From the NCBI GenBank assembly GCA_019745555.1, contig JAIESX010000001.1:1-64000 (forward strand): a DNA stretch of 64,000 nucleotides, given 5' to 3'. Each line of letters opens with the position of its first letter. Within the stretch, counting starts at the first letter, position 1. A program made the translations under genes and the position numbers. The notes under the pieces were generated by a model. The model was not told the origin of the DNA and made no database searches. It worked only from the letters and a program-made list of their open reading frames with translations. Of the stretch, positions 25,913 to 34,786 are shown in pieces. This DNA comes from Burkholderiaceae bacterium. GTDB taxonomy: Bacteria; Pseudomonadota; Gammaproteobacteria; Burkholderiales; Burkholderiaceae_C.

Positions 25913-28597
25913 TCAGAGCACCACGTTGACCAGCCGGCCCGGCACGACGATGACGCGCTTGACCGCACCGCCCTGGGACCGCACCGGCTCGCTGGCCACG
26001 GCGATGGCCTCGATGGCCTCCTTGGCCGCACCCGCGGGCACCAGGATGGCGCCGCGCAGCTTGCCGTTGATCTGCAGCATGAGCTCGACCTCGTCCTGCT
26101 GCAGGGCCGAGGGGTCCACCTTGGGCCAGGGTGCGTCGAGCAGATCACCGAGCACGCCGGCGTAGCCGAGTTCGCTCCAGAGCACATGGGTGATGTGCGG
26201 CGTGGCCGGGTAGAGGCAGCGCAGCAGGATGCCGAAGCCCTCGATCAGCGCCACCTCGGCGCCCGGGGTACCCGTGGCCTTGAAGTCTTCCAGCGCATTG
26301 AGCAGCTTCATGGCCCCGGAGACCACGGTGTTGTACTGCATGCGCTGGTAGTCGTAGTCCACCTGCTTGAGCACGCTGTGGATCTCCAGGCGCAGGGCCT
26401 TGGCCTCCTTGCCGAAGGCCACGTCCTGCAGCTGCGTGGCACCCGCCACGCTGGCCAGCGCCGCGGCCGGGTCCATGGCGCCGAGCTTGACGCCGAAGTT
26501 CCAGACCCGGCGCAGGAAGCGGTAGCTGCCCTCGACGGCCGCGTCGTTCCACTCCAGCGTGGCCTCGGGCGGTGAGGTGAACATGGTGTACAGGCGCGCG
26601 GTGTCGGCGCCGTACTTCTCGATCAGGTCCTGCGGGTCGACGCCATTGTTCTTGGACTTGGACATGGTGCCCACGCCCTCGTAGTCGATGGCCGTGCCAG
26701 CGGGCAGCGCACCAACTGCGTTCTTCAGCTTTGCGCCGACGATCTTGCCGCCGGCGTCGAGCACGTGCTCGACGTCGTGCGGCCAGAAGTACTCCTTGCC
26801 GCCCTTCTCGGTACGACGCGAGTAGATGTGGTTGAGCACCATGCCCTGCGTGAGCAGCTTGGTGAAAGGCTCGTCCACCTTCACCAGTCCCAGGTCGCGC
26901 ATGACCTTGGTCCAGAAACGCGCGTAGAGCAGGTGCAGGATGGCGTGCTCGATGCCGCCGATGTACTGGTCCATCGGCATCCAGTAATTGGCACCGTCCG
27001 CCACCATACGGTCCGGATTGCTCGGGTCGCAGTAGCGCATGAAGTACCAGGACGAGTCCACGAAGGTGTCCATGGTGTCGGTCTCGCGCCGCGCGGGCTT
27101 GCCGCAGCAGGGACAGGCCACCTGGAGGAAGGCCTCGCACTTGTTCAGCGGGTTGCCCGAACCGTCGGGCACCAGGTCCTGCGGCAGCACCACGGGCAGG
27201 TCCTTCTCGGGCACCGGCACCGGGCCACAGGACTCGCAGTGGATGATGGGAATCGGCGTGCCCCAGTAGCGCTGGCGGCTGACGCCCCAGTCGCGCAGAC
27301 GGAAGGTGGTCTTCTTCTCGCCCAGGCCCTGGGTTGCGAGCAGGGTCGCGACCTTGTCGACCGCCGCCTTGTAGGGCAGGCCGTCGAGCACGCCGGAGTT
27401 CACGCAGACGCCACGCGCCTTGTCGGCGTACCACTCGGCCCATGCCTCGGTCGAAAAGGTCTCGCCCTGGAGCGCCACGACCTGTTTGATCGCAATACCG
27501 TATTTCTTGGCAAACGCGAAGTCGCGCTCGTCGTGCGCCGGCACGCCCATGACGGCGCCATCGCCATAGCTCATGAGCACGTAGTTCCCGACCCAGACTT
27601 CGACCTTGTCGCCGGTCAGCGGATGGGTGACGTACAGGCCGGTGGGCTGGCCTTCCTTTTCTTTCAGCGCCAGTTCAGCCTCGGTGGTGCCACCCTTCTT
27701 GCACTCCTCGATGAAGGCGGCGAGCTTGGCATTGCCCCGGGCGGCGTGCGTCGCCAGCGGGTGCTCGGGCGCGACCGCGCAGAAGGTCACACCCATGATG
27801 GTGTCGGCACGCGTGGTGAAGACATACATGCGGCCGTCACCGATCAGCTGGCCATCCGCGCCGCGGATGTCGTGCGTGAAGGCAAAGCGCACGCCTTCGC
27901 TCTTGCCGATCCAGTTCTCCTGCATCAGCCGCACCTTGTCGGGCCAGCCGGTCAGCGTGGCCTGCTCGTTGCCGATCTGCACATGCTGCAGCAGCTCATC
28001 GGCATAGGCGGTGATGTTGAGGTAGTAGCCCGGGATCTCACGCTTCTCGACCAGCGCGCCCGTGCGCCAGCCGCGGCCGTCGATGACCTGCTCGTTGGCC
28101 AGCACGGTCTGGTCCACCGGGTCCCAGTTCACGACCTGGGTCTTGCGATAGGCGATGCCCTTTTCCAGCATCTTGAGGAAAAGCCACTGGTTCCACTTGT
28201 AGTAGCTCGGGTCGCAGGTGGCGACCTCGCGGCTCCAGTCGATGGCCAGGCCCATGGCCTGCATCTGGCCCTTCATGTAGGCGATATTCTCGTAGGTCCA
28301 CTTGGCCGGCGGCACGCCGTTCTTCAACGCTGCGTTCTCGGCCGGCAGGCCGAAGGCATCCCAGCCCATGGGCATGAGCACGTTGTAGCCGGCCATGCGC
28401 AACTGGCGCGTGAGCATGTCGTTGATGGTGTAGTTGCGCACATGGCCCATGTGCAGCTTGCCGCTGGGATAGGGCAGCATGGAGCAGGCGTAGAACTTCT
28501 TCCTGCCGGTGTCCTCGGTGACACGGTAGGCGTCGCGCGCCGTCCAGTGCGCGTGCGCGGCTTTTTCGACGTCGAGGTGGCTGTATTTTTCTTGCAT
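25913..28597 (-). CDS. leuS: Leucyl-tRNA synthetase
   Basis: An 894-residue class I synthetase for tRNA-Leu. The HIGH motif reads HMGH in [19 protein letters not shown]; the CP1 editing domain spans about residues 225-420 ([31 protein letters not shown]). Next come [20 protein letters not shown] as [11 protein letters not shown], and the C-terminal anticodon and leucine-specific domains. Length is slightly above the E. coli enzyme. The gene is 12 bases after dapB and 3 bases before lptE, so it sits within one long minus-strand operon. Confidence 0.98.
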   Translation of the reverse strand: MQEKYSHLDVEKAAHAHWTARDAYRVTEDTGRKKFYACSMLPYPSGKLHMGHVRNYTINDMLTRQLRMAGYNVLMPMGWDAFGLPAENAALKNGVPPAKWTYENIAYMKGQMQAMGLAIDWSREVATCDPSYYKWNQWLFLKMLEKGIAYRKTQVVNWDPVDQTVLANEQVIDGRGWRTGALVEKREIPGYYLNITAYADELLQHVQIGNEQATLTGWPDKVRLMQENWIGKSEGVRFAFTHDIRGADGQLIGDGRMYVFTTRADTIMGVTFCAVAPEHPLATHAARGNAKLAAFIEECKKGGTTEAELALKEKEGQPTGLYVTHPLTGDKVEVWVGNYVLMSYGDGAVMGVPAHDERDFAFAKKYGIAIKQVVALQGETFSTEAWAEWYADKARGVCVNSGVLDGLPYKAAVDKVATLLATQGLGEKKTTFRLRDWGVSRQRYWGTPIPIIHCESCGPVPVPEKDLPVVLPQDLVPDGSGNPLNKCEAFLQVACPCCGKPARRETDTMDTFVDSSWYFMRYCDPSNPDRMVADGANYWMPMDQYIGGIEHAILHLLYARFWTKVMRDLGLVKVDEPFTKLLTQGMVLNHIYSRRTEKGGKEYFWPHDVEHVLDAGGKIVGAKLKNAVGALPAGTAIDYEGVGTMSKSKNNGVDPQDLIEKYGADTARLYTMFTSPPEATLEWNDAAVEGSYRFLRRVWNFGVKLGAMDPAAALASVAGATQLQDVAFGKEAKALRLEIHSVLKQVDYDYQRMQYNTVVSGAMKLLNALEDFKATGTPGAEVALIEGFGILLRCLYPATPHITHVLWSELGYAGVLGDLLDAPWPKVDPSALQQDEVELMLQINGKLRGAILVPAGAAKEAIEAIAVASEPVRSQGGAVKRVIVVPGRLVNVVL

Positions 28598-28609
28598 GAC
28601 GATGACGGA

Positions 28610-29425
28610 TTACTTCAGGCCCAGCACGTCGAACATGTCGTACAGGCCACTCTTGCGGCCGGCCAGGTAGCGCACGGCGCGCAGGCTGCCCTGGGCATAG
28701 GTCACACGGCTGGCGGACTTGTGCGTGATCTCGATGCGCTCGCCGGTGCCGGCAAAGAGCACGGTGTGGTCGCCCACGATGTCACCGCCACGAACGGTGG
28801 CAAAGCCGATGGTGGAAGGATCACGCTCGCCCGTATGGCCGTAGCGTTCGTAGACGGCGCAGTCCTTGAGGTCGCGGCCCAGGGCACCGGCGATCACCTC
28901 GCCCATCTTGAGCGCGGTGCCCGAGGGCGCATCGACCTTGTGGCGGTGGTGGGCCTCGATGATCTCGATGTCGTAGCCGGTGGCCAGCGCCTTGGCCGCC
29001 ATCTCCAGCAGCTTGAGCGTGACGTTGACACCCACGCTCATGTTCGGCGACAGCATGATGGCGATGTCCTTGGACGCGGCGTCGATCTCGGCCTTCTGCA
29101 CTTCGGTGAAGCCCGTGGTACCGATGACCAGGTTCACGCCCAGCTCGCGACAAACCTTGAGGTGGGCCATGGTGCCCTCGGGACGCGTGAAGTCGATCAG
29201 CGTCCGGGCGTTCTTCAGGCCGGCTCTCAGATCGGCGGTGATGGCCACGCCGCTGGCATGGCCCAGAAAGGCGGTGGCGTCGCTGCCGATGGCCGGGCTG
29301 GCCGCGATGTCCAGGGCGCCTGCGAGGCGGCAGTCTTCGGCGGCGTGCACGGCCTCGATCAGCATGCGGCCCATGCGGCCGGAGGCGCCAGCGATGGCGA
29401 TGGCGTGAGAGTTGGGTGTGCTCAT
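28610..29425 (-). CDS. dapB: 4-hydroxy-tetrahydrodipicolinate reductase
   Basis: A 271-residue NAD(P)H-dependent reductase of the lysine/diaminopimelate pathway. The Rossmann motif [16 protein letters not shown] is near the N-terminus, then [14 protein letters not shown] and [10 protein letters not shown]. The catalytic region [19 protein letters not shown] and [15 protein letters not shown] follow. It lies 10 bases after bamE and 12 bases before leuS. The bamE-dapB pairing next to fur is a common betaproteobacterial order. Confidence 0.97.
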   Translation of the reverse strand: MSTPNSHAIAIAGASGRMGRMLIEAVHAAEDCRLAGALDIAASPAIGSDATAFLGHASGVAITADLRAGLKNARTLIDFTRPEGTMAHLKVCRELGVNLVIGTTGFTEVQKAEIDAASKDIAIMLSPNMSVGVNVTLKLLEMAAKALATGYDIEIIEAHHRHKVDAPSGTALKMGEVIAGALGRDLKDCAVYERYGHTGERDPSTIGFATVRGGDIVGDHTVLFAGTGERIEITHKSASRVTYAQGSLRAVRYLAGRKSGLYDMFDVLGLK

Positions 29426-29435
29426 GGCAGGTCTA

Positions 29436-29951
29436 TCAGCGGTTGGCCGGTTCCAGTGGCGGGTAGCTCGCGGGCAGGGGCGGCAGAGGCGCCGGTTCGG
29501 GCGCGGGCTTGGGCGCGGGGAAATCCTGCAGCTTCTCGGGCGTAGCCTCCAGCAGGGGCGTACGGGCCTTGCGCGGACGGCCCAGGGTGGCGACGAACTC
29601 GGTTTCGCTGGGCAGCTCGTCGGCCTCGAAGCGCTCGAGCATCTCGCCCTTGAAATAGACGGTCACGCGCCGCGCCTGCGGCTCGCGACCTTGCTGCTGC
29701 AGCGTGAACACATAGTCCCAGCGGTCGGCATGGAAGACGCTGGTCAGCAGCGGCGTGCCCAGAATGTCGCGCACCTGGATACGACTCATGCCGGGCCGCA
29801 GCACGGCCACCTGTTCGCGTGTGACCACATTGCCCTGCACGATGGGCACCTTGTAGGGCTCAAGCCAGCCGCAACCGGTCAGCCCCGACAGGGCCGCCGC
29901 GAGCAGCAAAACCATGCCCGCGCGCGCGGAAACACGATGAAAAATAAGCAT
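29436..29951 (-). CDS. bamE: Outer membrane protein assembly factor BamE
   Basis: A 171-residue lipoprotein of the BAM complex (SmpA/OmlA family). The signal peptide ends in lipobox LTGC; the SmpA/OmlA domain follows with [36 protein letters not shown], and a W-D-Y-V-F strand. The C-terminal 60 residues are a Pro/Ala-rich tail not found in short BamE proteins. I chose the ATG at 29951; the upstream ATG at 29981 overlaps the likely -10 element TACAAT and would lie before the transcription start. Divergent from fur, as in many proteobacteria. Confidence 0.92.
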   Translation of the reverse strand: MLIFHRVSARAGMVLLLAAALSGLTGCGWLEPYKVPIVQGNVVTREQVAVLRPGMSRIQVRDILGTPLLTSVFHADRWDYVFTLQQQGREPQARRVTVYFKGEMLERFEADELPSETEFVATLGRPRKARTPLLEATPEKLQDFPAPKPAPEPAPLPPLPASYPPLEPANR

Positions 29952-29979
29952 GAAACTGGCACTGGCGATATGATCGGCC

Positions 29980-29985
29980 ATTGTA
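29980..29985 (-). promoter_or_regulatory. Candidate -10 element of the bamE operon
   Basis: TACAAT on the minus strand, 28 bases upstream of the bamE ATG at 29951. It argues against translation from the overlapping ATG at 29981. No good -35 is visible in this GC-rich spacer. Confidence 0.4.
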
Positions 29986-30027
29986 GCGGCTGGGCCTGCG
30001 GCCGCCCCTAGCCCCCCTGGAGGAAGC

Positions 30028-30456
30028 ATGCCCACGAACACCATCGACGAACTCAAGAGCACCGGCCTCAAGGCCACGCTGCCCCGCCTGAAGGTGCTGG
30101 AGATCTTCCAGAAGGGCACGCAGCGCCACATGAGCGCCGAAGACGTGTTCCGGGTGTTGCTCAACGAACACTCCGACGTGGGTCTGGCCACCGTCTACCG
30201 CGTGCTCACTCAGTTCGAACAGGCCGGCATCCTGACGCGCAGCAACTTCGAAGGCGGCAAGGCCATCTACGAACTGAACGAGGGCCATCACCACGACCAC
30301 TTCGTCTGCACCAAGTGTGGTGCCGTGGAGGAGTTCTACGACGACCAGATCGAGAACCGCCAGAAGGCGATTGCCAAGAACAAGGGCTGGCTGTTGCAGG
30401 AACACTCGATGTCGCTTTACGGCCTGTGTGCCAAGTGCGCCAAGAACCAGCACTGA
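30028..30456 (+). CDS. fur: Ferric uptake regulator Fur
   Basis: A 142-residue iron-responsive repressor. The N-terminal winged helix ([46 protein letters not shown]) is followed by the dimerisation domain with the metal-binding [12 protein letters not shown] motif and E-E-F in [10 protein letters not shown]. The C-terminus has [12 protein letters not shown], a second C-x2-C pair that fits the structural zinc site. A strong ribosome site GGAGGAAGC precedes the ATG. Divergent from bamE; no clear Fur box is seen in the shared 76-base spacer. A bidirectional terminator follows. Confidence 0.98.
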   Translation: MPTNTIDELKSTGLKATLPRLKVLEIFQKGTQRHMSAEDVFRVLLNEHSDVGLATVYRVLTQFEQAGILTRSNFEGGKAIYELNEGHHHDHFVCTKCGAVEEFYDDQIENRQKAIAKNKGWLLQEHSMSLYGLCAKCAKNQH

Positions 30457-30472
30457 GCCGGTCTGACCCATG

Positions 30473-30497
30473 AAAAACCCGGGCCTCGCCCGGGTTT
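30473..30497. terminator. Bidirectional terminator between fur and hprK
   Basis: AAACCCGGGC/GCCCGGGTTT (30475-30484 and 30488-30497) with a 3-base loop; A and T tracts on either side serve both convergent genes. Confidence 0.85.
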
Positions 30498-30516
30498 GCT
30501 TTTGGCGCAGGCCGCG

Positions 30517-31467
30517 TCAGCCGCCTTCGCCCATGGCCTTGCGGTGGCGTTCGACGAACTCCTGGTAGGTGTCTATGCCGCGCAGCTGCAGGATGGTGTT
30601 GCGCACCGCGGCCTCGACCAGCACGGCCAGGTTGCGGCCTGCCACCACCTGGATCACCGCCTTGCGCACCGGGATGCCCAGCACGTCCTGCGTCAGCGGC
30701 TCGTAGGGGATGCGCTCGTAGTCGCGCTCCAGCGTCTCGCGCCGCACCAGGTGCACGATGAGCTTGAGCCGCATCTTGCGGCGCACCGCGGTCTCGCCGA
30801 AGATGGCCCGGATGTCGAGCAGGCCGATGCCACGCACTTCCAGCAGATTGCGCAGCAGCTCGGGACAGCGCCCCTCGATGGTGTCCTGGTTGACGCGGTA
30901 GAGGTCCACGGCATCGTCGGCCACGAGACCATGGCCGCGAGAAATGAGTTCCAGTCCCAGCTCGCTCTTGCCCAGCCCCGATTCGCCCGTGATCAGCACG
31001 CCCAGGCCCAGGATGTCCATGAGCACGCCGTGCATGGAGGCCCGGTCGGCGAAGTGGCGCGAGAGGTAGCTGCGCAGCACGTCGATGACGTAGGCCGAGG
31101 ACTCGGGCGAGGCGAACATGGGAATGTTGGCGTTCTCGCACATGTCCTGCAAGGCCGGCGGCACCTTCTGGCCGTCGGCCAGCACCAGCACCGGTGGCTC
31201 CAGCGTGGTGATGCGCGAGACGCGGCGCTGGCAGTCCTCGGCCGTGGCATTGGTGAGATAGGCGACCTCGCGCTCGCCCAGCACCTGCACACGGTAGGGA
31301 TGGATGTAGTTGAGGTAGCCCACGAGGTCGGCGCCGGAGCGCGCGGCGCGCACGGCCACCTCATCGAAGCGCCGCTCGGAAGCGCCGAGACCGGCCACCC
31401 ACTCCCACTTCAGCTTGGCACGGAACTCCTCGAACAGGACCTCGGCGCTGACGACGGTGGGTCTCAA
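30517..31467 (-). CDS. hprK: HPr kinase/phosphorylase
   Basis: A bifunctional enzyme that phosphorylates or dephosphorylates Ser of HPr. The Walker A motif is [15 protein letters not shown], then DDAVDLYRV, and the family signature [20 protein letters not shown]; the C-terminal [20 protein letters not shown] is also typical. I place the start at the TTG (31467), where [15 protein letters not shown] matches the expected family N-terminus and AAGGG precedes it at a suitable distance. The ATG at 31515 would add 16 Pro/Arg-rich residues and overlap ptsN by 32 bases. Next to ptsN and hpf, as in other proteobacteria with nitrogen-PTS. Confidence 0.93.
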   Translation of the reverse strand: MRPTVVSAEVLFEEFRAKLKWEWVAGLGASERRFDEVAVRAARSGADLVGYLNYIHPYRVQVLGEREVAYLTNATAEDCQRRVSRITTLEPPVLVLADGQKVPPALQDMCENANIPMFASPESSAYVIDVLRSYLSRHFADRASMHGVLMDILGLGVLITGESGLGKSELGLELISRGHGLVADDAVDLYRVNQDTIEGRCPELLRNLLEVRGIGLLDIRAIFGETAVRRKMRLKLIVHLVRRETLERDYERIPYEPLTQDVLGIPVRKAVIQVVAGRNLAVLVEAAVRNTILQLRGIDTYQEFVERHRKAMGEGG

Positions 31468-31483
31468 GGCGCGCCCTTGCTGT

Positions 31484-31951
31484 TCAGGCCGGCTGGGCCG
31501 AGCGCCAGGCGGCAATCAGGCCGTGCAGCTCTTCGGCGCTGGCGCTGCCATTGAGCTTGGCGCGCAGGCCGGCGTCGCTGAGCAGCTCGGCAATTTCGGA
31601 CAGGATTTCCAAGTGTTTCTGCGTGGCCGCCTCGGGCACCAGCAGGAAGATCAGCAGGCTGACGGGCTGCTCATCCGGCGCATCGAAGCCAATGGGCTGG
31701 GCCAGCTGCAGCACGGCGGCCATCGGCGCCTTCAGGCCCTTGATGCGCCCATGGGGAATCGCCACGCCATGACCCAGGCCGGTGGAGCCCAGGCGCTCGC
31801 GCGCAAACAGGCTGTCGGTGATGAGCGCGCGATTGAGACCGTGCAGGTTCTCGAACAGCAGGCCCACTTCCTCGAAGGCCCTTTTTTTGCTCGTGGCATC
31901 GACGTGCACAAGTACCTGTGCCGCCGGCAGGATGGACGCAAGACGATTCAT
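31484..31951 (-). CDS. ptsN: Nitrogen-PTS EIIA component
   Basis: A 155-residue EIIA-Ntr protein, the terminal phosphoryl acceptor of the regulatory PTS. The phosphorylated His is in [16 protein letters not shown] (second His), preceded by [11 protein letters not shown]. The C-terminal helix region [20 protein letters not shown] is characteristic. It sits 16 bases before the preferred hprK start and 153 bases after hpf, beyond a terminator-like hairpin, so it may also have its own promoter. It likely links potassium and nitrogen or carbon status to regulation, by family knowledge. Confidence 0.95.
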   Translation of the reverse strand: MNRLASILPAAQVLVHVDATSKKRAFEEVGLLFENLHGLNRALITDSLFARERLGSTGLGHGVAIPHGRIKGLKAPMAAVLQLAQPIGFDAPDEQPVSLLIFLLVPEAATQKHLEILSEIAELLSDAGLRAKLNGSASAEELHGLIAAWRSAQPA

Positions 31952-32036
31952 GGTGTTCGAGAGGGCCGATTATGCACACAAATGCCCCCCGTGGGTGTCC
32001 CCGTCGCATCCGGCATCCTTCGCGGAGCCCGGCCAC

Positions 32037-32062
32037 AAAAAAGCCGCGGGGTCAGCCGCGGC
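32037..32062 (-). terminator. Terminator or attenuator after hpf
   Basis: GCCGCGG (32043-32049) and CCGCGGC (32056-32062) with a 6-base loop and six A at 32037-32042, read as T on the minus strand. It would reduce read-through from hpf into ptsN-hprK. Confidence 0.7.
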
Positions 32063-32104
32063 CTCGTTGCCGATGCGGGCCACACAGACCCGCGAGATCG
32101 CGCC

Positions 32105-32437
32105 CTACTGCATCAGGCGCTTGGCGGCGTCGTGGTGGTGGTCCTGCAGGCGATCCTTGTGACGTACCACCTGCCGGTCGAGCTTGTCGACCAGCTCATC
32201 CACAGCTGCGTAGAGATCCTCGTGGGAGCTCTCGGCAAACAGGTCATTGCCCTTGACGTGGATATTGCATTCGGCGCGTTGCCGTCGTTCCTTCTCCTTC
32301 TGCTTCTCTACCGTGAGGAGCACCTTGACATCGACAACCTGGTCAAAGTGCCGGGTGATCCGATCAAGCTTGGTCGTGACATAACTGCGCAAGGCGGGGG
32401 TGACTTCGAGGTGATGACCGCTGATCGTCAGGTTCAT
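32105..32437 (-). CDS. hpf: Ribosome hibernation-promoting factor (HPF short form/YhbH)
   Basis: A 110-residue ribosome-associated protein that helps form inactive 100S ribosomes in slow growth. Family sequence is evident: [56 protein letters not shown] and [17 protein letters not shown]. The length corresponds to the short form, with no C-terminal dimerisation domain. It is followed by ptsN and hprK. In many proteobacteria rpoN lies directly upstream; here that place is a 478-base gene-free stretch. Confidence 0.95.
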   Translation of the reverse strand: MNLTISGHHLEVTPALRSYVTTKLDRITRHFDQVVDVKVLLTVEKQKEKERRQRAECNIHVKGNDLFAESSHEDLYAAVDELVDKLDRQVVRHKDRLQDHHHDAAKRLMQ

Positions 32438-32915
32438 GAGTAGCCTCCAGTTGCTCTCGGGATGGACACAGGTGCCGCACCAGCCAGCCCGACGCGCCGG
32501 CGGACTGCGTTGCTGCGGACGAGTTCATGATGCGCCCGGGTCGCACGAAATGCAATGCCTTTTCCCTGCGCTCGCGCAAGTTTTATGCTGATCCATGCAT
32601 TTGCAATCCGCCGATCGCGCAGGGGCTTGCCAGGTGTGTGGCAGCCGGTGCAGAATGCGGTGATCGCAGTGAAGCACAGCGCCCCGCCAGGCCGGCTCAC
32701 GCACACCCCAGCCCCCTGCAAGCACGCACGGCAGCTGATGCTGCAATGCCATAATTGGGCCTGTCCACACACGCCGGAGAGCACCCATTGGAAGCCTACC
32801 CCAGTCGGTAGCTTTCGACTCCCTGCACAGGTCCCGTACCGGGCCGCTGCTGCATCGGGGGTTGGAAGCGATAACCACCACCCCGCCCCGATGCCCATGT
32901 TCCAGGGAGTGAGCC
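32438..32915. other. Gene-free divergent region between hpf and corA
   Basis: No ORF here has a credible start or family. It contains a probable corA promoter (CATAAT at 32750-32755) with a small inverted repeat GCAGC-TGAT-GCTGC (32731-32744) just upstream, and a weaker AT-rich promoter-like patch near 32580-32606 facing hpf. The corA leader would be about 150 bases, which is long, but I cannot fold it into a known Mg2+ riboswitch by eye. Confidence 0.5.
32750..32755 (+). promoter_or_regulatory. Candidate -10 element of corA
   Basis: CATAAT in an otherwise GC-rich region, with the inverted repeat GCAGC-TGAT-GCTGC (32731-32744) located where a regulator could block polymerase. Confidence 0.4.
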
Positions 32916-33905
32916 ATGCTCAACATCTTCACGCTCGCCAACGGCCGCCTGTTCCAGGAAGAAATCGTATCGCTGGAGGAGCTCTCCAGATTCCAGCCCA
33001 TCTGGGTCGACCTCGAGTCGCCCACGCTGGAGGAAAAGCGCTGGGTCAAGCAGTACTACGGCCTGTCCATCCCCGAGGACGCGATGGACGAGGACATCGA
33101 GGAGTCGGCGCGCTTCTATGAAGAGGACAACGGCGAGCTGCACATCCGCAGCGACTTCCTGATCGCCGACGAGGACGCGCCGCGCACCGTGCGCGTGGCC
33201 TTCATCCTCAACCAGATGAACGAGCAGCTCAAGAGCAAGGGCGTGCTGTTTTCCATCCACGACGAGGACGTGCCCGTATTCCGCCTGCTGCGCATGCGCG
33301 CGCGCCGCGCACCGGGCCTGATCTCCGACGCCAAGGACGTGCTGCTCAAGCTCTTCGACGCCGACGCCGAATACTGTGCCGACACGCTTGAGGGCGTCTA
33401 CGACGAGCTGGAAAAGGCCGGCAAGCAGGTGCTCTCGGGCGACGTGACCGACGAACTGGCCGGCGCGGTGCTGGGTGCCATTGCGCACCAGGAAGACCTG
33501 AACGGCCGCATCCGCCGCAACGCCATGGACACGCGCCGCGCGGTCAGCTTCATGATGCGCAGCCGCATGCTCAACCCCGAGCAGTTCGAAGAGGCTCGCC
33601 AGATCCTGCGCGACATCGACTCGCTCGATTCGCACACGACCTTCCTCTTCGACAAGATCAACTTCCTGATGGATGCCACTGTCGGCTTCATCAACATCAA
33701 CCAGAACAAGATCATCAAGATCTTCTCGGTGGCTAGTGTGGCCCTGCTGCCGCCCACGCTGATCGCGAGCATCTACGGCATGAACTTCCAGTACATGCCC
33801 GAGCTCTCGCAGAAGTGGGGCTACCCGTTCGCGCTGGTGCTCATGATCGCGAGCGCGGTCGGACCCATGTGGTACTTCCGCCGCCGCGGCTGGCTGAAGA
33901 AGTGA
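32916..33905 (+). CDS. corA: Magnesium/cobalt transport protein CorA
   Basis: A 329-residue CorA-family divalent cation channel. A large acidic cytoplasmic domain (many Glu/Asp in the first 110 residues) is followed by the long stalk helix and two C-terminal membrane segments. The pore signature is Y-G-M-N-F (residues about 286-290), with the second helix WGYPFALVLMIASAVGPMWY and a basic tail WLKK. A ribosome site GGGAGTG lies before the ATG. Convergent with mtnN, 16 bases apart. Confidence 0.96.
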   Translation: MLNIFTLANGRLFQEEIVSLEELSRFQPIWVDLESPTLEEKRWVKQYYGLSIPEDAMDEDIEESARFYEEDNGELHIRSDFLIADEDAPRTVRVAFILNQMNEQLKSKGVLFSIHDEDVPVFRLLRMRARRAPGLISDAKDVLLKLFDADAEYCADTLEGVYDELEKAGKQVLSGDVTDELAGAVLGAIAHQEDLNGRIRRNAMDTRRAVSFMMRSRMLNPEQFEEARQILRDIDSLDSHTTFLFDKINFLMDATVGFININQNKIIKIFSVASVALLPPTLIASIYGMNFQYMPELSQKWGYPFALVLMIASAVGPMWYFRRRGWLKK

Positions 33906-33921
33906 CTCCTGATGGCTCGCG

Positions 33922-34647
33922 CTACTTCAGTTCGTACATGAAGGCGTCGAGGATGGCCAGCGCGTAGCGGCTGGCAACCTCACGGACGAACTTCGGGAAA
34001 TCCAGGTGGGCCGTGTCGTCGGCACGGTCGGAGATGGTACGCATCGCGGCGAAGGGGATGCCGTAGTCATGGCAGACCTGGGCCACGGCAGCGCCCTCCA
34101 TCTCGACGGCCAGAGGGGCGTGACCGGCGGCGTTCAATGCGGCGTGCAGGTCTCGGGCCTCCTGAGCGGCCGAAACGAAACGGTCACCGCTGGCGACCAG
34201 GCCCTGGTGCACAGCGGCCTGCAGGCCCAGCTGCTGCAGACCGCTGCGCGTGGCGGCGATCAGGGCGCTGGACAACACGGCATCACAGTCGAAGCGTTCG
34301 CGCCCGTAGAGCGGCACCTGGTAGCGCGGGAACAGCGGGGAGGCATCCATGTCGTGCTGCACGAACTCTTGCGCCACCACCACGTCGCCGACCTGCACGC
34401 CGGGGGCTATGCCGCCGGCCACGCCGGTGAAGACCAGGCGTTGCGCGTCGAAGGCTTCGATGAGGATGGTGGCCGTGGTCGCTGCGGCCACCTTGCCGAT
34501 GCGCGAGAGGGCCAGCACCACGGGCTGGCCATGCAGTTCACCCTGCCAGAAAGAACGCCCGGCGCGTTCGACGCGCCGGGGCCGGTGCAGAAGTTCGATG
34601 AGCCCTTGCTGTTCTTCGGCCAGGGCGCTGAGAATGGCCGTCGTCAT
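33922..34647 (-). CDS. mtnN: 5'-methylthioadenosine/S-adenosylhomocysteine nucleosidase
   Basis: A 241-residue nucleosidase of the PNP/UDP family that cleaves MTA and SAH. The glycine-rich VFTGVAGGIAPGVQVGDVVV and the substrate-binding GLVASGDRFVS region are followed by VEMEGAAVAQVCHDYGIPF, and the catalytic Asp in MRTISDRAD. The N-terminal AILSALAEEQQGLIELL is also typical. Slightly longer than E. coli Pfs, with an extra 10-15 residues in the first third. It is a single gene downstream of an iteron-containing spacer. Confidence 0.94.
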   Translation of the reverse strand: MTTAILSALAEEQQGLIELLHRPRRVERAGRSFWQGELHGQPVVLALSRIGKVAAATTATILIEAFDAQRLVFTGVAGGIAPGVQVGDVVVAQEFVQHDMDASPLFPRYQVPLYGRERFDCDAVLSSALIAATRSGLQQLGLQAAVHQGLVASGDRFVSAAQEARDLHAALNAAGHAPLAVEMEGAAVAQVCHDYGIPFAAMRTISDRADDTAHLDFPKFVREVASRYALAILDAFMYELK

Positions 34648-34671
34648 CTGCTCTTGTGGCTACGGCCGGCT

Positions 34672-34746
34672 ACGTTTAACTCTGCCATGCAAAGTTAGCG
34701 TACGCCGCCGCGATTCTGTGACTGCGGCCGTGACGCTTAACTTTGC
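34672..34746. repeat. Three related 13-14-base repeats in the mtnN-fadD spacer
   Basis: ACGTTTAACTCTGC (34672-34685) and ACGCTTAACTTTGC (34733-34746) are direct copies, and GCAAAGTTAGCGT (34689-34701) is an inverted copy lacking one base. The first two are separated by only three bases and form a near-perfect palindrome centred on CAT. They lie between the mtnN start (34647) and the fadD stop (34787). Confidence 0.65.
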
Positions 34747-34786
34747 TGCGCAATTCAGCCTCCGTCGCAAGAAGTGCTGCTATGCA

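Noticed and set aside
26765-29545. A 926-codon plus-strand frame
   Set aside because: Antisense of leuS and dapB, low-complexity, no domain.
29952-30027. Fur box between bamE and fur
   Set aside because: No GATAATGATAATCATTATC-like sequence or recognisable hexamer repeats are found.
32750-32915. Mg2+ riboswitch in the corA leader
   Set aside because: I could not find the conserved ykoK or mgtA-like elements by eye; a covariance search would be decisive.
32434-33049. Minus-strand frames upstream of hpf
   Set aside because: No start with a ribosome site, no family resemblance, and they overlap the corA gene and its promoter.
34672-34746. Integron attC site
   Set aside because: GTTTAAC and GCTTAAC fit the RYYYAAC half, but the matching GTTRRRY half is not correct (GTTAGCG) and no long imperfect hairpin or gene cassette is present.
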